Shown here piece after piece: positions 6,631-14,464 of a stretch of DNA of 30,206 nucleotides. Each line of letters begins with the position of its first letter. The stretch's first letter is position 1. Below the pieces are notes generated by a model, which saw only the letters and a program-made list of their open reading frames with translations, was not told the origin of the DNA and searched no databases. Source of the DNA: DATIXJ01 sp963714795 (GTDB taxonomy: Bacteria > Bacteroidota > Ignavibacteria > UBA10030 > SZUA-254); assembly GCA_963714795.1 (NCBI GenBank), contig CAVQPS010000003.1, forward strand, positions 1 to 30,206, written 5' to 3'. Both the position numbers and the translations under genes were made by a program.

Positions 6631-8667
6631 ATGAAACATTTCGTATACCATCTGTTCATCCTCACGGCGATTGTTATCGCCGGTGCAATGGGACAGGAGA
6701 TGTCAAAACCGCTCGATCCAAAGAATATGGATCTTTCGGTGAAACCGTGCGATGATTTTTATCAATATGCGAACGGCACATGGATCAAGAATGCCACGAT
6801 ACCGCCGGCGTTCAGTCAGTGGGGGAGCTTTACCGAACTTGACGAACATAATACCGAAGTGCTTCACGGAATCCTTGAAGATGCCGCGAAGGATCGCACA
6901 GCTCCTGAAGGAAGTAACCGGCAGAAAATCGGCGATTTCTATGCAACAGGAATGGATTCTGCGGCTATCGAATCACTTGGATGGAAACCGATTGAAGGAG
7001 ATTTGAAACAAATTGATGCTATCACGGATATTGCCGGCGTTCAAGCTGAGATTGCACGGCTTCATATTTATGGTCGTGGTGCGTTATTCAATTTCGGTTC
7101 GGGGCAGGATGCAAAAAATTCTTCCGAAGTCATCGGTCAATTAGGTCAGGGTGGACTTGGCATGCCCGATCGTGATTACTATCTCGCCAGTGATCCGAAA
7201 TCAACGAAATTGCGAGAGTCATACCAATTATACATTACAGCGATGTTCAAACTTATCGGTTATGATGATCCGAAAGCAGCATCCGCTTTGCAATCGATTA
7301 TGACAGTCGAAACGCGTCTCGCCAAAGCCGCGCGAACGCGTGTCGAGCGAAGAGATGCCGAGAAAAATTATCATAGGATGACGCAAAAAGATCTGGCTGC
7401 TCTGGCGCCGTCGTTCGAATGGAACCGGTTTTTTGTCGGCGTCGGATGGACGAATCCGAGTGATGTCAACGTAGGTCAGCCGGAATTCTTCAAGACTGTC
7501 GATTCGATGATGACGGACGTTCCGTTAGATTCATGGAAACAATATTTACGGTGGAGAGTTCTCAACGCCTCGGCTCCGTATCTAAGCTCTGCATTTGTGA
7601 ATGAGAATTTCAAGTTTGCCGGTACAGCGTTGGGCGGCGTTAAAGAACTTCAGCCGCGCTGGAAGCGGATCAAGAACGTGATCGACGGCATGCTGGGAGA
7701 GGCAATGGGTGAAGTGTATGTTGCCAAGGCATTTCCGCCACAGGCAAAAGCACGCGCCATGGAAATGGTGAACAATTTGAAAGAAGCTATGCGTGAGCAT
7801 ATAAAAAAGAACGAGTGGATGGACGACTCGACGAAGGAAGCGGCATTGAAAAAACTCAATGCATTTACCGTGAAGATCGGATATCCCGACAAATGGCGCG
7901 ATTATTCGACGATGCATATTGATCGATCTTCGTTCATCGAAAATATTCGACACGGCGAGGAGTTTGGATCACAATTTTCCATCAATAAAATCGGGAAACC
8001 GGTGGATAAAACCGAATGGGGAATGTCGCCTCCCACCGTCAATGCCTATTACAGTTCTTCACGGAACGAAATTGTTTTTCCTGCCGGAATTCTTCAACCG
8101 CCCTTTTTCGATTTCAATGCCGATGATGCAGTGAACTACGGCGGTATGGGCGCGGTGATCGGTCATGAAATCTCTCACGGCTTCGATGATCAGGGAAGCA
8201 AGTTCGACGGCGACGGCAATATGAAAATGTGGTGGACAGAGAAGACACGAAAGAAATTCGAAGAGCGGACCGCGATTCTCGCAAAGGAATTCGACGGCTT
8301 TGTTGCAATCGATACGATGCACGTAAATGGAAAACTCACACTCGGCGAAAATATCGGAGACCTCGGCGGACTCTCAATTGCATTTACGGCATTGGAAAAC
8401 TCATTGAAGGGAAAACAGGTCGAACCGATCGATGGATTTACGCCCGAGCAGCGGTTCTTTCTTTCCTGGGCTCAGGTATGGCGCCGTACCGTTCGACCGG
8501 AACAATTACAATTGCAGGTAAAAACAGATTCGCACTCGCCGGCGAATTTCCGCGTCAACGGCCCGATCGTGAATTTGCAGGCATTCTATGATGCCTTTCA
8601 TTGCGACCAGCAGGGAAAATTATTCCTGCCGCAGGAAAAGCGTGCAATGATTTGGAATTATCGGTAA
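6631..8667 (+). CDS. M13 family zinc metallopeptidase (neprilysin/PepO-like)
   Basis: AAGGAG at 6618-6623 fixes the ATG. A signal peptide is evident (about residues 1-21, ending near AMGQ), so the enzyme is exported to the periplasm or outside. The N-terminal M13 hallmark CDDFYQYANGTWIKN follows. The catalytic C-terminal half has NAYYSSSRNEIVFPAGILQP, the zinc motif H512-E513-I-S-H516 and the third ligand motif E573-N-I-G-D577, all intact. Length (678) is normal for bacterial members, which cleave oligopeptides. It appears monocistronic. Confidence 0.95.
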   Translation: MKHFVYHLFILTAIVIAGAMGQEMSKPLDPKNMDLSVKPCDDFYQYANGTWIKNATIPPAFSQWGSFTELDEHNTEVLHGILEDAAKDRTAPEGSNRQKIGDFYATGMDSAAIESLGWKPIEGDLKQIDAITDIAGVQAEIARLHIYGRGALFNFGSGQDAKNSSEVIGQLGQGGLGMPDRDYYLASDPKSTKLRESYQLYITAMFKLIGYDDPKAASALQSIMTVETRLAKAARTRVERRDAEKNYHRMTQKDLAALAPSFEWNRFFVGVGWTNPSDVNVGQPEFFKTVDSMMTDVPLDSWKQYLRWRVLNASAPYLSSAFVNENFKFAGTALGGVKELQPRWKRIKNVIDGMLGEAMGEVYVAKAFPPQAKARAMEMVNNLKEAMREHIKKNEWMDDSTKEAALKKLNAFTVKIGYPDKWRDYSTMHIDRSSFIENIRHGEEFGSQFSINKIGKPVDKTEWGMSPPTVNAYYSSSRNEIVFPAGILQPPFFDFNADDAVNYGGMGAVIGHEISHGFDDQGSKFDGDGNMKMWWTEKTRKKFEERTAILAKEFDGFVAIDTMHVNGKLTLGENIGDLGGLSIAFTALENSLKGKQVEPIDGFTPEQRFFLSWAQVWRRTVRPEQLQLQVKTDSHSPANFRVNGPIVNLQAFYDAFHCDQQGKLFLPQEKRAMIWNYR

Positions 8668-8704
8668 TGGAAAAATGTCATCATCGGAATGAAAGGGCTC
8701 ATTG

Positions 8705-9313
8705 ATGCTTCCGGAAATTTTAGTACAAAACTTACACGTTGTTTTTGTCGGAACAACTGTTTCCGAGATTGCCGATGAACTCGGCATGTATTATGTGAGC
8801 CCGAAGAATCTGTTCTGGCAGATGCTCGAATATTCCCGCCTTACGCCGGCAATGGTCGTTTCCGAATCGGATCGTAAGGCGTTGGCAGATGCGAAACATT
8901 CCGGAGTGCTGAACGACGTGTATAAACAATTTTTCTTTGAGAAAAAAGAGTCGGCGCTGTTGAAGCAGCATATCGGTTTGACTGATCTCAACCGGCGGCT
9001 GGTCGTTGCTAACGACGACGAGCCGTCGGCTGAACCGACTATGGATGATCTTCAAAAATTTATCAGGAAAATGGAAAAGTTCAAACCGAAGATCATTGCA
9101 TTCGTCACAAAGGTGGAAATTTTTGAGAAATGTTTCAAGCCAATTTATCCATCGGCAACCCGGCAACGGGGAAAACAGGATTTCCTGATCGGCAATTCGG
9201 AAGTCTGGCTTCTCGGCAGTACCGGCGGCCGGATGAAAGATCGAGATGCATTGGAACAGGTCTTTGAAGATCTCGCAGAACGGGTGAACGTATTAACGAA
9301 AGAAACTGTTTAG
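8705..9313 (+). CDS. Divergent Mug/TDG-like (uracil-DNA glycosylase superfamily) protein
   Basis: ATG at 8705 is preceded by AAAGGG 7 bases upstream; the TTG at 8702 is a less likely start. The N-terminus LHVVFVGTTVSEIADELGMY, then VSPKNLFWQMLEYSRLTP, aligns well by eye with mismatch-specific G:T/U glycosylases, where FVGINPG is followed by a HPxNxFW segment. Two family hallmarks are altered: the GINPG loop carrying the catalytic asparagine reads GTTVS, and the C-terminal NPSGLN-type loop reads GSTGGRMKD (residues 171-179 from 8705). The fold looks retained but classical base excision looks doubtful. It may bind DNA or a nucleotide, or act on another lesion. Length (202) is normal. It is followed 43 bases later by a SUI1-type gene. 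Confidence 0.65.
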   Translation: MLPEILVQNLHVVFVGTTVSEIADELGMYYVSPKNLFWQMLEYSRLTPAMVVSESDRKALADAKHSGVLNDVYKQFFFEKKESALLKQHIGLTDLNRRLVVANDDEPSAEPTMDDLQKFIRKMEKFKPKIIAFVTKVEIFEKCFKPIYPSATRQRGKQDFLIGNSEVWLLGSTGGRMKDRDALEQVFEDLAERVNVLTKETV

Positions 9314-9356
9314 AATATATTGACAACGTTCGTCCATTTTATCAGCCCGTTTTTTT

Positions 9357-9677
9357 ATGAAAATGAAATCATTTTCCGACCTTCAGCAGCTCTTGCCCGA
9401 TTCGCCGCCACCATCTCAAAAAAAATCTCGTGAAGAACATGACGGCAAAGGAAAGCCGGTGCGAATCTTACTTGATACGAAAGGACGAAAAGGAAAAACC
9501 GTTACTCTTGTTTCGGGATTGCAGCACAATCCTGAAACAATGAAGGAGATTGCGAGGTTGTTGAAAGAATATTGTGGTACCGGCGGGACGGTGAAAGATG
9601 GAAATATCGAGCTTCAGGGAGATCAACGCGAACGCGCAACGGACAAGCTCCGTGCAATGAACTATTCTGTCAAATAA
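9357..9677 (+). CDS. SUI1/eIF1-like translation factor (YciH family)
   Basis: The 106-residue product matches bacterial YciH/eIF1 proteins. It has a charged N-terminal tail, a basic GRKGKTVTLVSGLQHNPE strand-loop, KEIARLLKEYCGTGGTVKDG (62-81), and a terminal GDQRERATDKLRAMNY. YciH binds near the ribosomal P site and influences initiation fidelity; the role in bacteria is accessory. No clear Shine-Dalgarno site precedes the ATG, which follows a T run. Confidence 0.9.
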   Translation: MKMKSFSDLQQLLPDSPPPSQKKSREEHDGKGKPVRILLDTKGRKGKTVTLVSGLQHNPETMKEIARLLKEYCGTGGTVKDGNIELQGDQRERATDKLRAMNYSVK

Positions 9678-9957
9678 AAAAATGACTTCTCAAGAGAAAA
9701 ACTTCGTGATTTTTTGATTATCAGGGTTAAGAATCTTCTGTCGGGAAATTCTCATTTTCGAGAGATTGAGGGCTGAAAGCGAAGTTTAAACTCTGTCTCA
9801 TGAACCTCTTCATGGCATAAAAGTTGCAATATTGCGGCATATCAGAAAGTACACCTTATTGTTTCGCGGATAGTTCAGGGTGGACTGATGAACCTATCCC
9901 AAATTTCTTTCACAAGCTGTTCATTAATTAACTAACAATTTACAGAGGAGAACAATT

Positions 9958-11325
9958 ATGTTCATGTCAGGATATGCAGCAAACCTCATGTCGATGGTGA
10001 AAACGAAAAATCCCAACGAGCCGGAATTTTTACAGGCAGTTGAGGAAGTCGTAGAGTCGTTAACATTGGTGTTGGATCGGTATCCGCAGTATCGCACATT
10101 AAAACTGCTGGAACGCATTGTGGAGCCGGAGCGTGTCATTATGTTCCGTGTTCCGTGGACTGATGATCGTGGAGAAATTCAAGTGAATCGCGGTTATCGT
10201 ATCGAAATGAATAGTGCTCTCGGACCGTATAAGGGCGGATTGCGCTTGCATCCTTCAGTGAATCTCGGCATTTTAAAATTTCTTGCATTCGAACAGGTAT
10301 TCAAAAACAGCTTAACGACGCTTCCTATGGGCGGCGGCAAGGGCGGTTCGGATTTTGATCCGAAAGGAAAGAGTGATACGGAAGTCATGCACTTCTGTCA
10401 GAGCTTTATGACCGAGTTGTCGAGACATATCGGACCGGACACTGACGTGCCGGCAGGCGATATCGGCGTCGGTGGCAGAGAAATCGGATTCTTGTTCGGA
10501 CAATACAAACGCATTCGCAATGAATTCACCGGCGTCCTCACGGGCAAAGGATTGAATTGGGGCGGATCGCTCATTCGTCCGGAAGCAACAGGATACGGCG
10601 CAGTGTATTTTGCAGCCGAAATGCTTACGACACGAAAACAAACGATGCAGGGAAAGAAATGTCTCGTTTCAGGCAGCGGTAATGTCGCACAGTATACCAT
10701 CGAGAAGATCAATCAGCTCGGCGGTAAAGCAGTGACAGTTTCCGATTCAGCAGGATATATTTATGATGAAGCCGGAATCGATGCAAAGAAATTACAGTTC
10801 ATCATGGATTTGAAGAATGTCCGCCGTGGCAGAATTAAAGAATATGCCGATGCGTTCAAGGGTTCCGTTTATACACCGGTCGATCCGAAATTGGGTTACA
10901 ATCCTCTCTGGAATCATAAAGCTGATTGCGCGTTCCCGAGTGCAACCCAAAACGAAGTAAACGGTAAAGATGCAGCGAACCTGTTGAAGAACGGCGTGTA
11001 CGTGGTTGCTGAAGGCGCGAATATGCCGACAACAATCGAAGGCGTAAAGCAGTTCATCGATGCGAAGATTCTCTATGGACCGGGTAAAGCAGCCAATGCA
11101 GGCGGCGTGGCAACATCGGGTCTGGAAATGTCGCAGAACAGCATTCGCTTGTCATGGACACGTGAAGAAGTCGACCAACGACTGCACGGTATCATGAAGA
11201 GCATCCATAAAGCCGCATTTGAAACTGCGGAACGCTTTGGTACGCCGGGTAATTATGTGAACGGCGCAAACATTGCCGGATTCCTCAAAGTAGCCGATGC
11301 CATGATCGATCAGGGTCTCGTCTAA
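9958..11325 (+). CDS. gdhA: NADP-specific glutamate dehydrogenase
   Basis: GAGGAG at 9945-9950 places the start. The 455-residue product is a full-length family I hexameric glutamate dehydrogenase that aminates 2-oxoglutarate with ammonium and NADPH. The substrate and catalytic residues fall at the same numbers as in the E. coli enzyme: K92 (GPYKGGLRLHP), K116, K128 (GGGKGG) and D168 (PAGDIG). The nucleotide-binding motif is SGSGNVAQY. It is monocistronic, with 280 bases of upstream non-coding DNA in which I cannot define a promoter, and a strong terminator downstream. It would be a principal ammonium-assimilation route. Confidence 0.97.
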   Translation: MFMSGYAANLMSMVKTKNPNEPEFLQAVEEVVESLTLVLDRYPQYRTLKLLERIVEPERVIMFRVPWTDDRGEIQVNRGYRIEMNSALGPYKGGLRLHPSVNLGILKFLAFEQVFKNSLTTLPMGGGKGGSDFDPKGKSDTEVMHFCQSFMTELSRHIGPDTDVPAGDIGVGGREIGFLFGQYKRIRNEFTGVLTGKGLNWGGSLIRPEATGYGAVYFAAEMLTTRKQTMQGKKCLVSGSGNVAQYTIEKINQLGGKAVTVSDSAGYIYDEAGIDAKKLQFIMDLKNVRRGRIKEYADAFKGSVYTPVDPKLGYNPLWNHKADCAFPSATQNEVNGKDAANLLKNGVYVVAEGANMPTTIEGVKQFIDAKILYGPGKAANAGGVATSGLEMSQNSIRLSWTREEVDQRLHGIMKSIHKAAFETAERFGTPGNYVNGANIAGFLKVADAMIDQGLV

Positions 11326-11347
11326 TCGTAGCAGATAACGTAAAAAC

Positions 11348-11384
11348 AAAACGGAGTGGCAGATGTCTGCTACTCCGTTTTTTA
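11348..11384 (+). terminator. Rho-independent terminator of gdhA
   Basis: AAACGGAGTGGCAGA pairs with TCTGCTACTCCGTTT (one G-T wobble) around a minimal loop, giving a stem of up to about 15 pairs. A T run (TTTTTTATT) follows. On the opposite strand the A-rich left flank gives a T tract too, so it may also stop the minus-strand gene that ends at 11428. Confidence 0.92.
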
Positions 11385-11427
11385 TTGCCTATCCCTCAAT
11401 TCTTTTCCGATCGATCCGTTTAAAAAT

Positions 11428-11805
11428 TTATGCTTTGGAATGCTCGGCCCGGTAGCATTCAATATTCTCATGAGGCGACAGGATCGGTTCTGCGAAGTGC
11501 GTCCCGGCGATATTTGCCCAATGCGGAAGGATTTCTTTTTTGAAGAATTGTTCCGCATACGTCAGCACATCGATATCATCGAGGTCATCCTCATCGATAC
11601 AAATGAAGAAATCGACATCCGCGTTTTTTCCTTTGATGGCTCGCGGAATGAGAGAATATCCCATCTCTCCGTAGGTTTTCCACGTGTATTTTTTTGAATC
11701 CGCATCGAATGTATTCGGAAGTTCGAGCAGGGAATGAACAGGTTTATTGGTTTGAACCATGATGTGAATCTTTTCGCAAAAACGGCAATCTTCCGGTGTT
11801 TGCAT
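11428..11805 (-). CDS. Hypothetical protein, 125 residues
   Basis: An AGGAG site 7 bases ahead of the ATG at 11805 supports a real gene. The product starts with a CRFCEK motif, has VHSLLELPNTF and a WKTYGEMGYSLIPRA segment, then a very acidic patch (IDEDDLDDIDVL) and an aromatic C-terminal half. There is no signal peptide or membrane helix. I do not recognise the family. It converges with gdhA and lies 49 bases downstream of the FAD oxidoreductase gene on the same strand, separated by its own Shine-Dalgarno site. Confidence 0.75.
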   Translation of the reverse strand: MQTPEDCRFCEKIHIMVQTNKPVHSLLELPNTFDADSKKYTWKTYGEMGYSLIPRAIKGKNADVDFFICIDEDDLDDIDVLTYAEQFFKKEILPHWANIAGTHFAEPILSPHENIECYRAEHSKA

Positions 11806-11853
11806 GGTGTTCTCCTTTATGAAACAGTGAATAACAATTTTAAAAAATCAATC

Positions 11854-13014
11854 TCAAATGTTTTGAATCCGTTCTAAAACTTTTTTGGCGATTTCGTGTG
11901 CACATGTCAGCCCCGGCGATTCGATGCCGATCAGATTCACGATGCCGGGAAACCCGCGTTTCGATTCTTCGTTGATAATGAAATCGGGCAGAGGTTTGCC
12001 GGGCGCTTGAATTTTCGGACGCACACCGACTTGATCCGGAGACAGGTCGTTCATCGCTATTGCCGGAAAATACCGGACGACAGCTTTGAAAAAAGATTCT
12101 TTGCGCAATTCATCAAAGCGATACCATTGTTCGGGCGGGGTGTTCGGGTCGATGTATTCCGTGTCCGGTCCTAATTTAATCTGTCCTGATTTGTCTACCG
12201 TGATGTGAATTCCCAATCCTGCCTGATCATGAAGCGGAACCGGGTAGACCAGGTGCGATACCAAAGAACTTTTCGACATGGCGACGCGAAAATAATGTCC
12301 GCGGTTCGGATAAAAATGATAGCCGCATGCATCGGTATCGAATCCGATCGAACGCGCGACATCGGTTGCGCGAAACCCTGCCGCATTGATGATGTACCCG
12401 GCATCGATTTCAGATTCTATGCCGTTTGCTTCTTTCAAACGAACGGAATATCCGTTTTCATTTTTGGATGCTCCGAGAAACGATGTTCCGTAAACGAATG
12501 TTGCACCGCTGTCACGGGCGTCATGTTCATATGCGCTCATGAGTTGATGTGAGTCGAGAATGCCGGTCGATTGCAGATACAATGCTGCAGTGCAACGGAT
12601 GTGAGGTTCAACTTTTGCCGCCTGTTGCTTGCCGAGAAGCGTTACGCCGTCGACACCGTTGGCTTTGCCCTGATCGTGTAATTGAAGAAGATATTTTTCT
12701 TCAGTTTCCGTTACCGCAATAATCAGTTTTCCGATCTCGCGATGCCACACACCGAATTTCTTACAATCCTTATATGTCGTTCGGTTCGCTTTCACACAAA
12801 GCTGCGCTTTCAGCGAACCCGGAGTGTAATAAATTCCTGAATGGATGACTTCGCTGTTCCGGCTGCTTGTCTCTTCACCAAAATGTTCATTGCGTTCAAC
12901 GACAAGAGTTGTGTATCCGGCGTGAGCAAATTCGCTCGCACATGCAAGTCCGACAACTCCCGCACCGACAATCAGCACTTCAACATTTATTCGTTCAGCC
13001 ATATTGTATCTCAA
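11854..13014 (-). CDS. FAD-dependent oxidoreductase, L-2-hydroxyglutarate oxidase-like (DAO family)
   Basis: The 386-residue product begins with a Rossmann FAD motif VGAGVVGLA (16-24) ending in the ribose-binding E40. SSRNSEVIHSGIYYTPGSLKA (starting at S50) is the hallmark of L-2-hydroxyglutarate dehydrogenase/oxidase (LhgO, human L2HGDH), with H58 in the flavin-contact position. The C-terminal GVRPKIQ...PDFIINEE and IGIESPGLT segments also fit. The likely reaction is oxidation of L-2-hydroxyglutarate to 2-oxoglutarate with electrons passed to quinone or oxygen, though related glycerol-3-phosphate or amino-acid oxidases cannot be fully excluded. Start: M1 at 13014, or M5 at 13002. It sits close to gdhA, which uses 2-oxoglutarate, but is on the opposite strand. 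Confidence 0.85.
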   Translation of the reverse strand: MRYNMAERINVEVLIVGAGVVGLACASEFAHAGYTTLVVERNEHFGEETSSRNSEVIHSGIYYTPGSLKAQLCVKANRTTYKDCKKFGVWHREIGKLIIAVTETEEKYLLQLHDQGKANGVDGVTLLGKQQAAKVEPHIRCTAALYLQSTGILDSHQLMSAYEHDARDSGATFVYGTSFLGASKNENGYSVRLKEANGIESEIDAGYIINAAGFRATDVARSIGFDTDACGYHFYPNRGHYFRVAMSKSSLVSHLVYPVPLHDQAGLGIHITVDKSGQIKLGPDTEYIDPNTPPEQWYRFDELRKESFFKAVVRYFPAIAMNDLSPDQVGVRPKIQAPGKPLPDFIINEESKRGFPGIVNLIGIESPGLTCAHEIAKKVLERIQNI

Positions 13015-13148
13015 ATATCCGAAACTATTTCACCAATGTAAATCCTTCAAGCATCATGCCAATCGCAGTATCTCAATGAAGACTAAAAAGCGGCACAGAA
13101 CCCTGAAATGGAATGTAGGGGTTTGAAAATGTCCTTCTTTCGATACAT

Positions 13149-13177
13149 ATTTTCATCTGCTTGTCATAGATGAAAAT
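13149..13177. repeat. Perfect 10-bp inverted repeat in a divergent intergenic region
   Basis: ATTTTCATCT at 13149-13158 is mirrored by AGATGAAAAT at 13168-13177 around a 9-base loop. It lies between two divergent genes (starts at 13014 and 13295) and has no T tract, so an operator or mRNA leader structure is more likely than a terminator. Confidence 0.5.
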
Positions 13178-13294
13178 GACCCTATCCGTTCCGCATCAAA
13201 TATGAGAATTACTTGCGGGAATTTTCCATGCGATTCCTCTATTTTCTTATCGAACTTTTATTATATTGGTATTGAACAACCTGAGGAGATTAAC

Positions 13295-13645
13295 ATGTTT
13301 TGTCCGAGATGCAAGACGGAATATAAAAAAGGATATCTGACGTGTGTCGATTGTTCAGTCCCGCTGGTAGAAGACCTTCCCGAAGAAAAAATAGAATCGA
13401 ATCCGGATGCGACATTTGTCAAAATTCTTGAAACGAACGATCCTACTGATGTCGCTCAAGTCAAGGCAGTTCTCGATGCGGAACACATTCAATACTTTTT
13501 TCAGAATGAACAGATGACACTGCTGGATCCGTTCATTCAGCCGGCGCGTTTGCTGGTAGCGGAAGAGGATGCCGAAAAAACGGTTAAACTTCTGAAGGAT
13601 GTCAAGCTGAACTTCTACCGGATGTTTTTCCAGAAACAACGGTAA
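13295..13645 (+). CDS. Zinc-ribbon plus DUF2007-type protein
   Basis: GAGGAG ahead of ATG 13295 decides the start; the in-frame codons back to 13202 are probably leader, and a TATATT at 13262-13267 may be its -10 box. The 116-residue product has a zinc ribbon with C3-x2-C6 and C17-x2-C20. A DUF2007-like domain follows (FVKILETNDPTDVAQVKAVL, then RLLVAEEDAEKTVKLL), a ferredoxin-like fold described as a putative signal-transducing domain. The molecular role is unknown. It is cytosolic as judged from the absence of a signal peptide or helix. Confidence 0.82.
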   Translation: MFCPRCKTEYKKGYLTCVDCSVPLVEDLPEEKIESNPDATFVKILETNDPTDVAQVKAVLDAEHIQYFFQNEQMTLLDPFIQPARLLVAEEDAEKTVKLLKDVKLNFYRMFFQKQR

Positions 13646-13753
13646 AAGAACCTTCCGCCAATAATATTCTAATCAAGCGAGGTGGGATATTCGCATCGTT
13701 TTGCCGATTCCATCGGTGTTTCGTGATACATTGCACATGCCGGATGCAAATGT

Positions 13754-13782
13754 TTGCTTTTCCCTGCCAATCATGCTATATT
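13754..13782 (+). promoter_or_regulatory. Candidate sigma70-type promoter for the response regulator
   Basis: TTGCTT (13754-13759) and TATATT (13777-13782) are 17 bases apart, giving a predicted transcript start about 20 bases before the ATG at 13809. Confidence 0.55.
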
Positions 13783-13808
13783 GATGCAAATTTTTGAAAG
13801 GGAAACAG

Positions 13809-14177
13809 ATGGCGAAAAAACTTAAACTCCTTGTCGTCGATGATGAAGATTCATTGCGTTTATTGGTGCATGATGAATTGGTCAATAGCGGTTATCAGGT
13901 CGACACGGCAGAGAGCGGTGAAACAGCTCTTGAGATGATCGCGAAGAAAAAATTCGACATCGTTATTCTCGACATCCGGATGCCCGGAATCGACGGACTG
14001 GAAGTGCTGAAACATATTCGCGAAGAAGGTATCAAGTCGAAAGTTATTCTCCTTACCGGTGTGAATGAGCTAAAAATTGCCCGCGATAGCCTGGAGGCTG
14101 GCGCAGATGATTTTCTCATGAAACCGTACGATTTCCGGACGCTCAAAGCGTGTCTCGAGCGTGTGGTGAAAGAATAA
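13809..14177 (+). CDS. Stand-alone response regulator receiver protein
   Basis: ATG 13809 has AAAGGG just upstream; the upstream in-frame TTG at 13794 overlaps that site and is unlikely. The 122 residues are a complete CheY-like receiver with no output domain. It has the acidic pocket D11-D12, phospho-acceptor D55 (ILDIRMPG), switch T83 (LLTG) and K105 (MKPYD). It would be phosphorylated by a histidine kinase encoded elsewhere, since none is in the window. It has its own promoter-like element and is followed by another promoter, so it is probably monocistronic. Confidence 0.93.
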   Translation: MAKKLKLLVVDDEDSLRLLVHDELVNSGYQVDTAESGETALEMIAKKKFDIVILDIRMPGIDGLEVLKHIREEGIKSKVILLTGVNELKIARDSLEAGADDFLMKPYDFRTLKACLERVVKE

Positions 14178-14216
14178 GCCGAGATTGTTCCGGGAGGCAT
14201 ACCGCAGTTCCGTTTC

Positions 14217-14245
14217 TTGAAGTTCCACTGAAAAAAATGTATATT
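14217..14245 (+). promoter_or_regulatory. Candidate promoter for the tRNA-Leu/tig/clpP/clpX unit
   Basis: TTGAAG (14217-14222) and TATATT (14240-14245) are separated by 17 bases. It lies about 80 bases ahead of tRNA-Leu, and no terminator is visible between the tRNA and tig. Confidence 0.6.
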
Positions 14246-14327
14246 ATTGATGCTCTGAAAGCGCCGATAATGAGGCGTATTCGGAACGTTGATCTTTTTT
14301 TTGCGCGTCGTTCATAGAGTCGTTTAC

Positions 14328-14409
14328 GGGTAGATGGCGAAATTGGCAGACGCGTTGGACTTAGGATCCAATGGAGAAATCCATGGGGGTTCAACTCCCC
14401 CTCTACCCA
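14328..14409 (+). tRNA. tRNA-Leu (anticodon UAG)
   Basis: This is a class II tRNA. The acceptor GGGTAGA (14328-14334) pairs with TCTACCC (14402-14408). Anticodon stem TTGGA/TCCAA encloses CTTAGGA, giving anticodon TAG. The long variable arm is TGGAGAAATCCA, the T-arm GGGGG-TTCAACT-CCCCC, and the discriminator A14409. CCA is not encoded. tig starts 55 bases later, so the tRNA is probably processed from a common transcript. Confidence 0.95.
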
Positions 14410-14464
14410 CGAGAACCATTCCGATCGTTTATTACAGTAAAGAAAGAAAGGATTCCCTTGTTGT

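Noticed and set aside
11356..11697. A 113-residue ORF on the plus strand after gdhA
   Set aside because: It starts inside the terminator and lies antisense to the better-supported minus-strand hypothetical gene with its own Shine-Dalgarno site.
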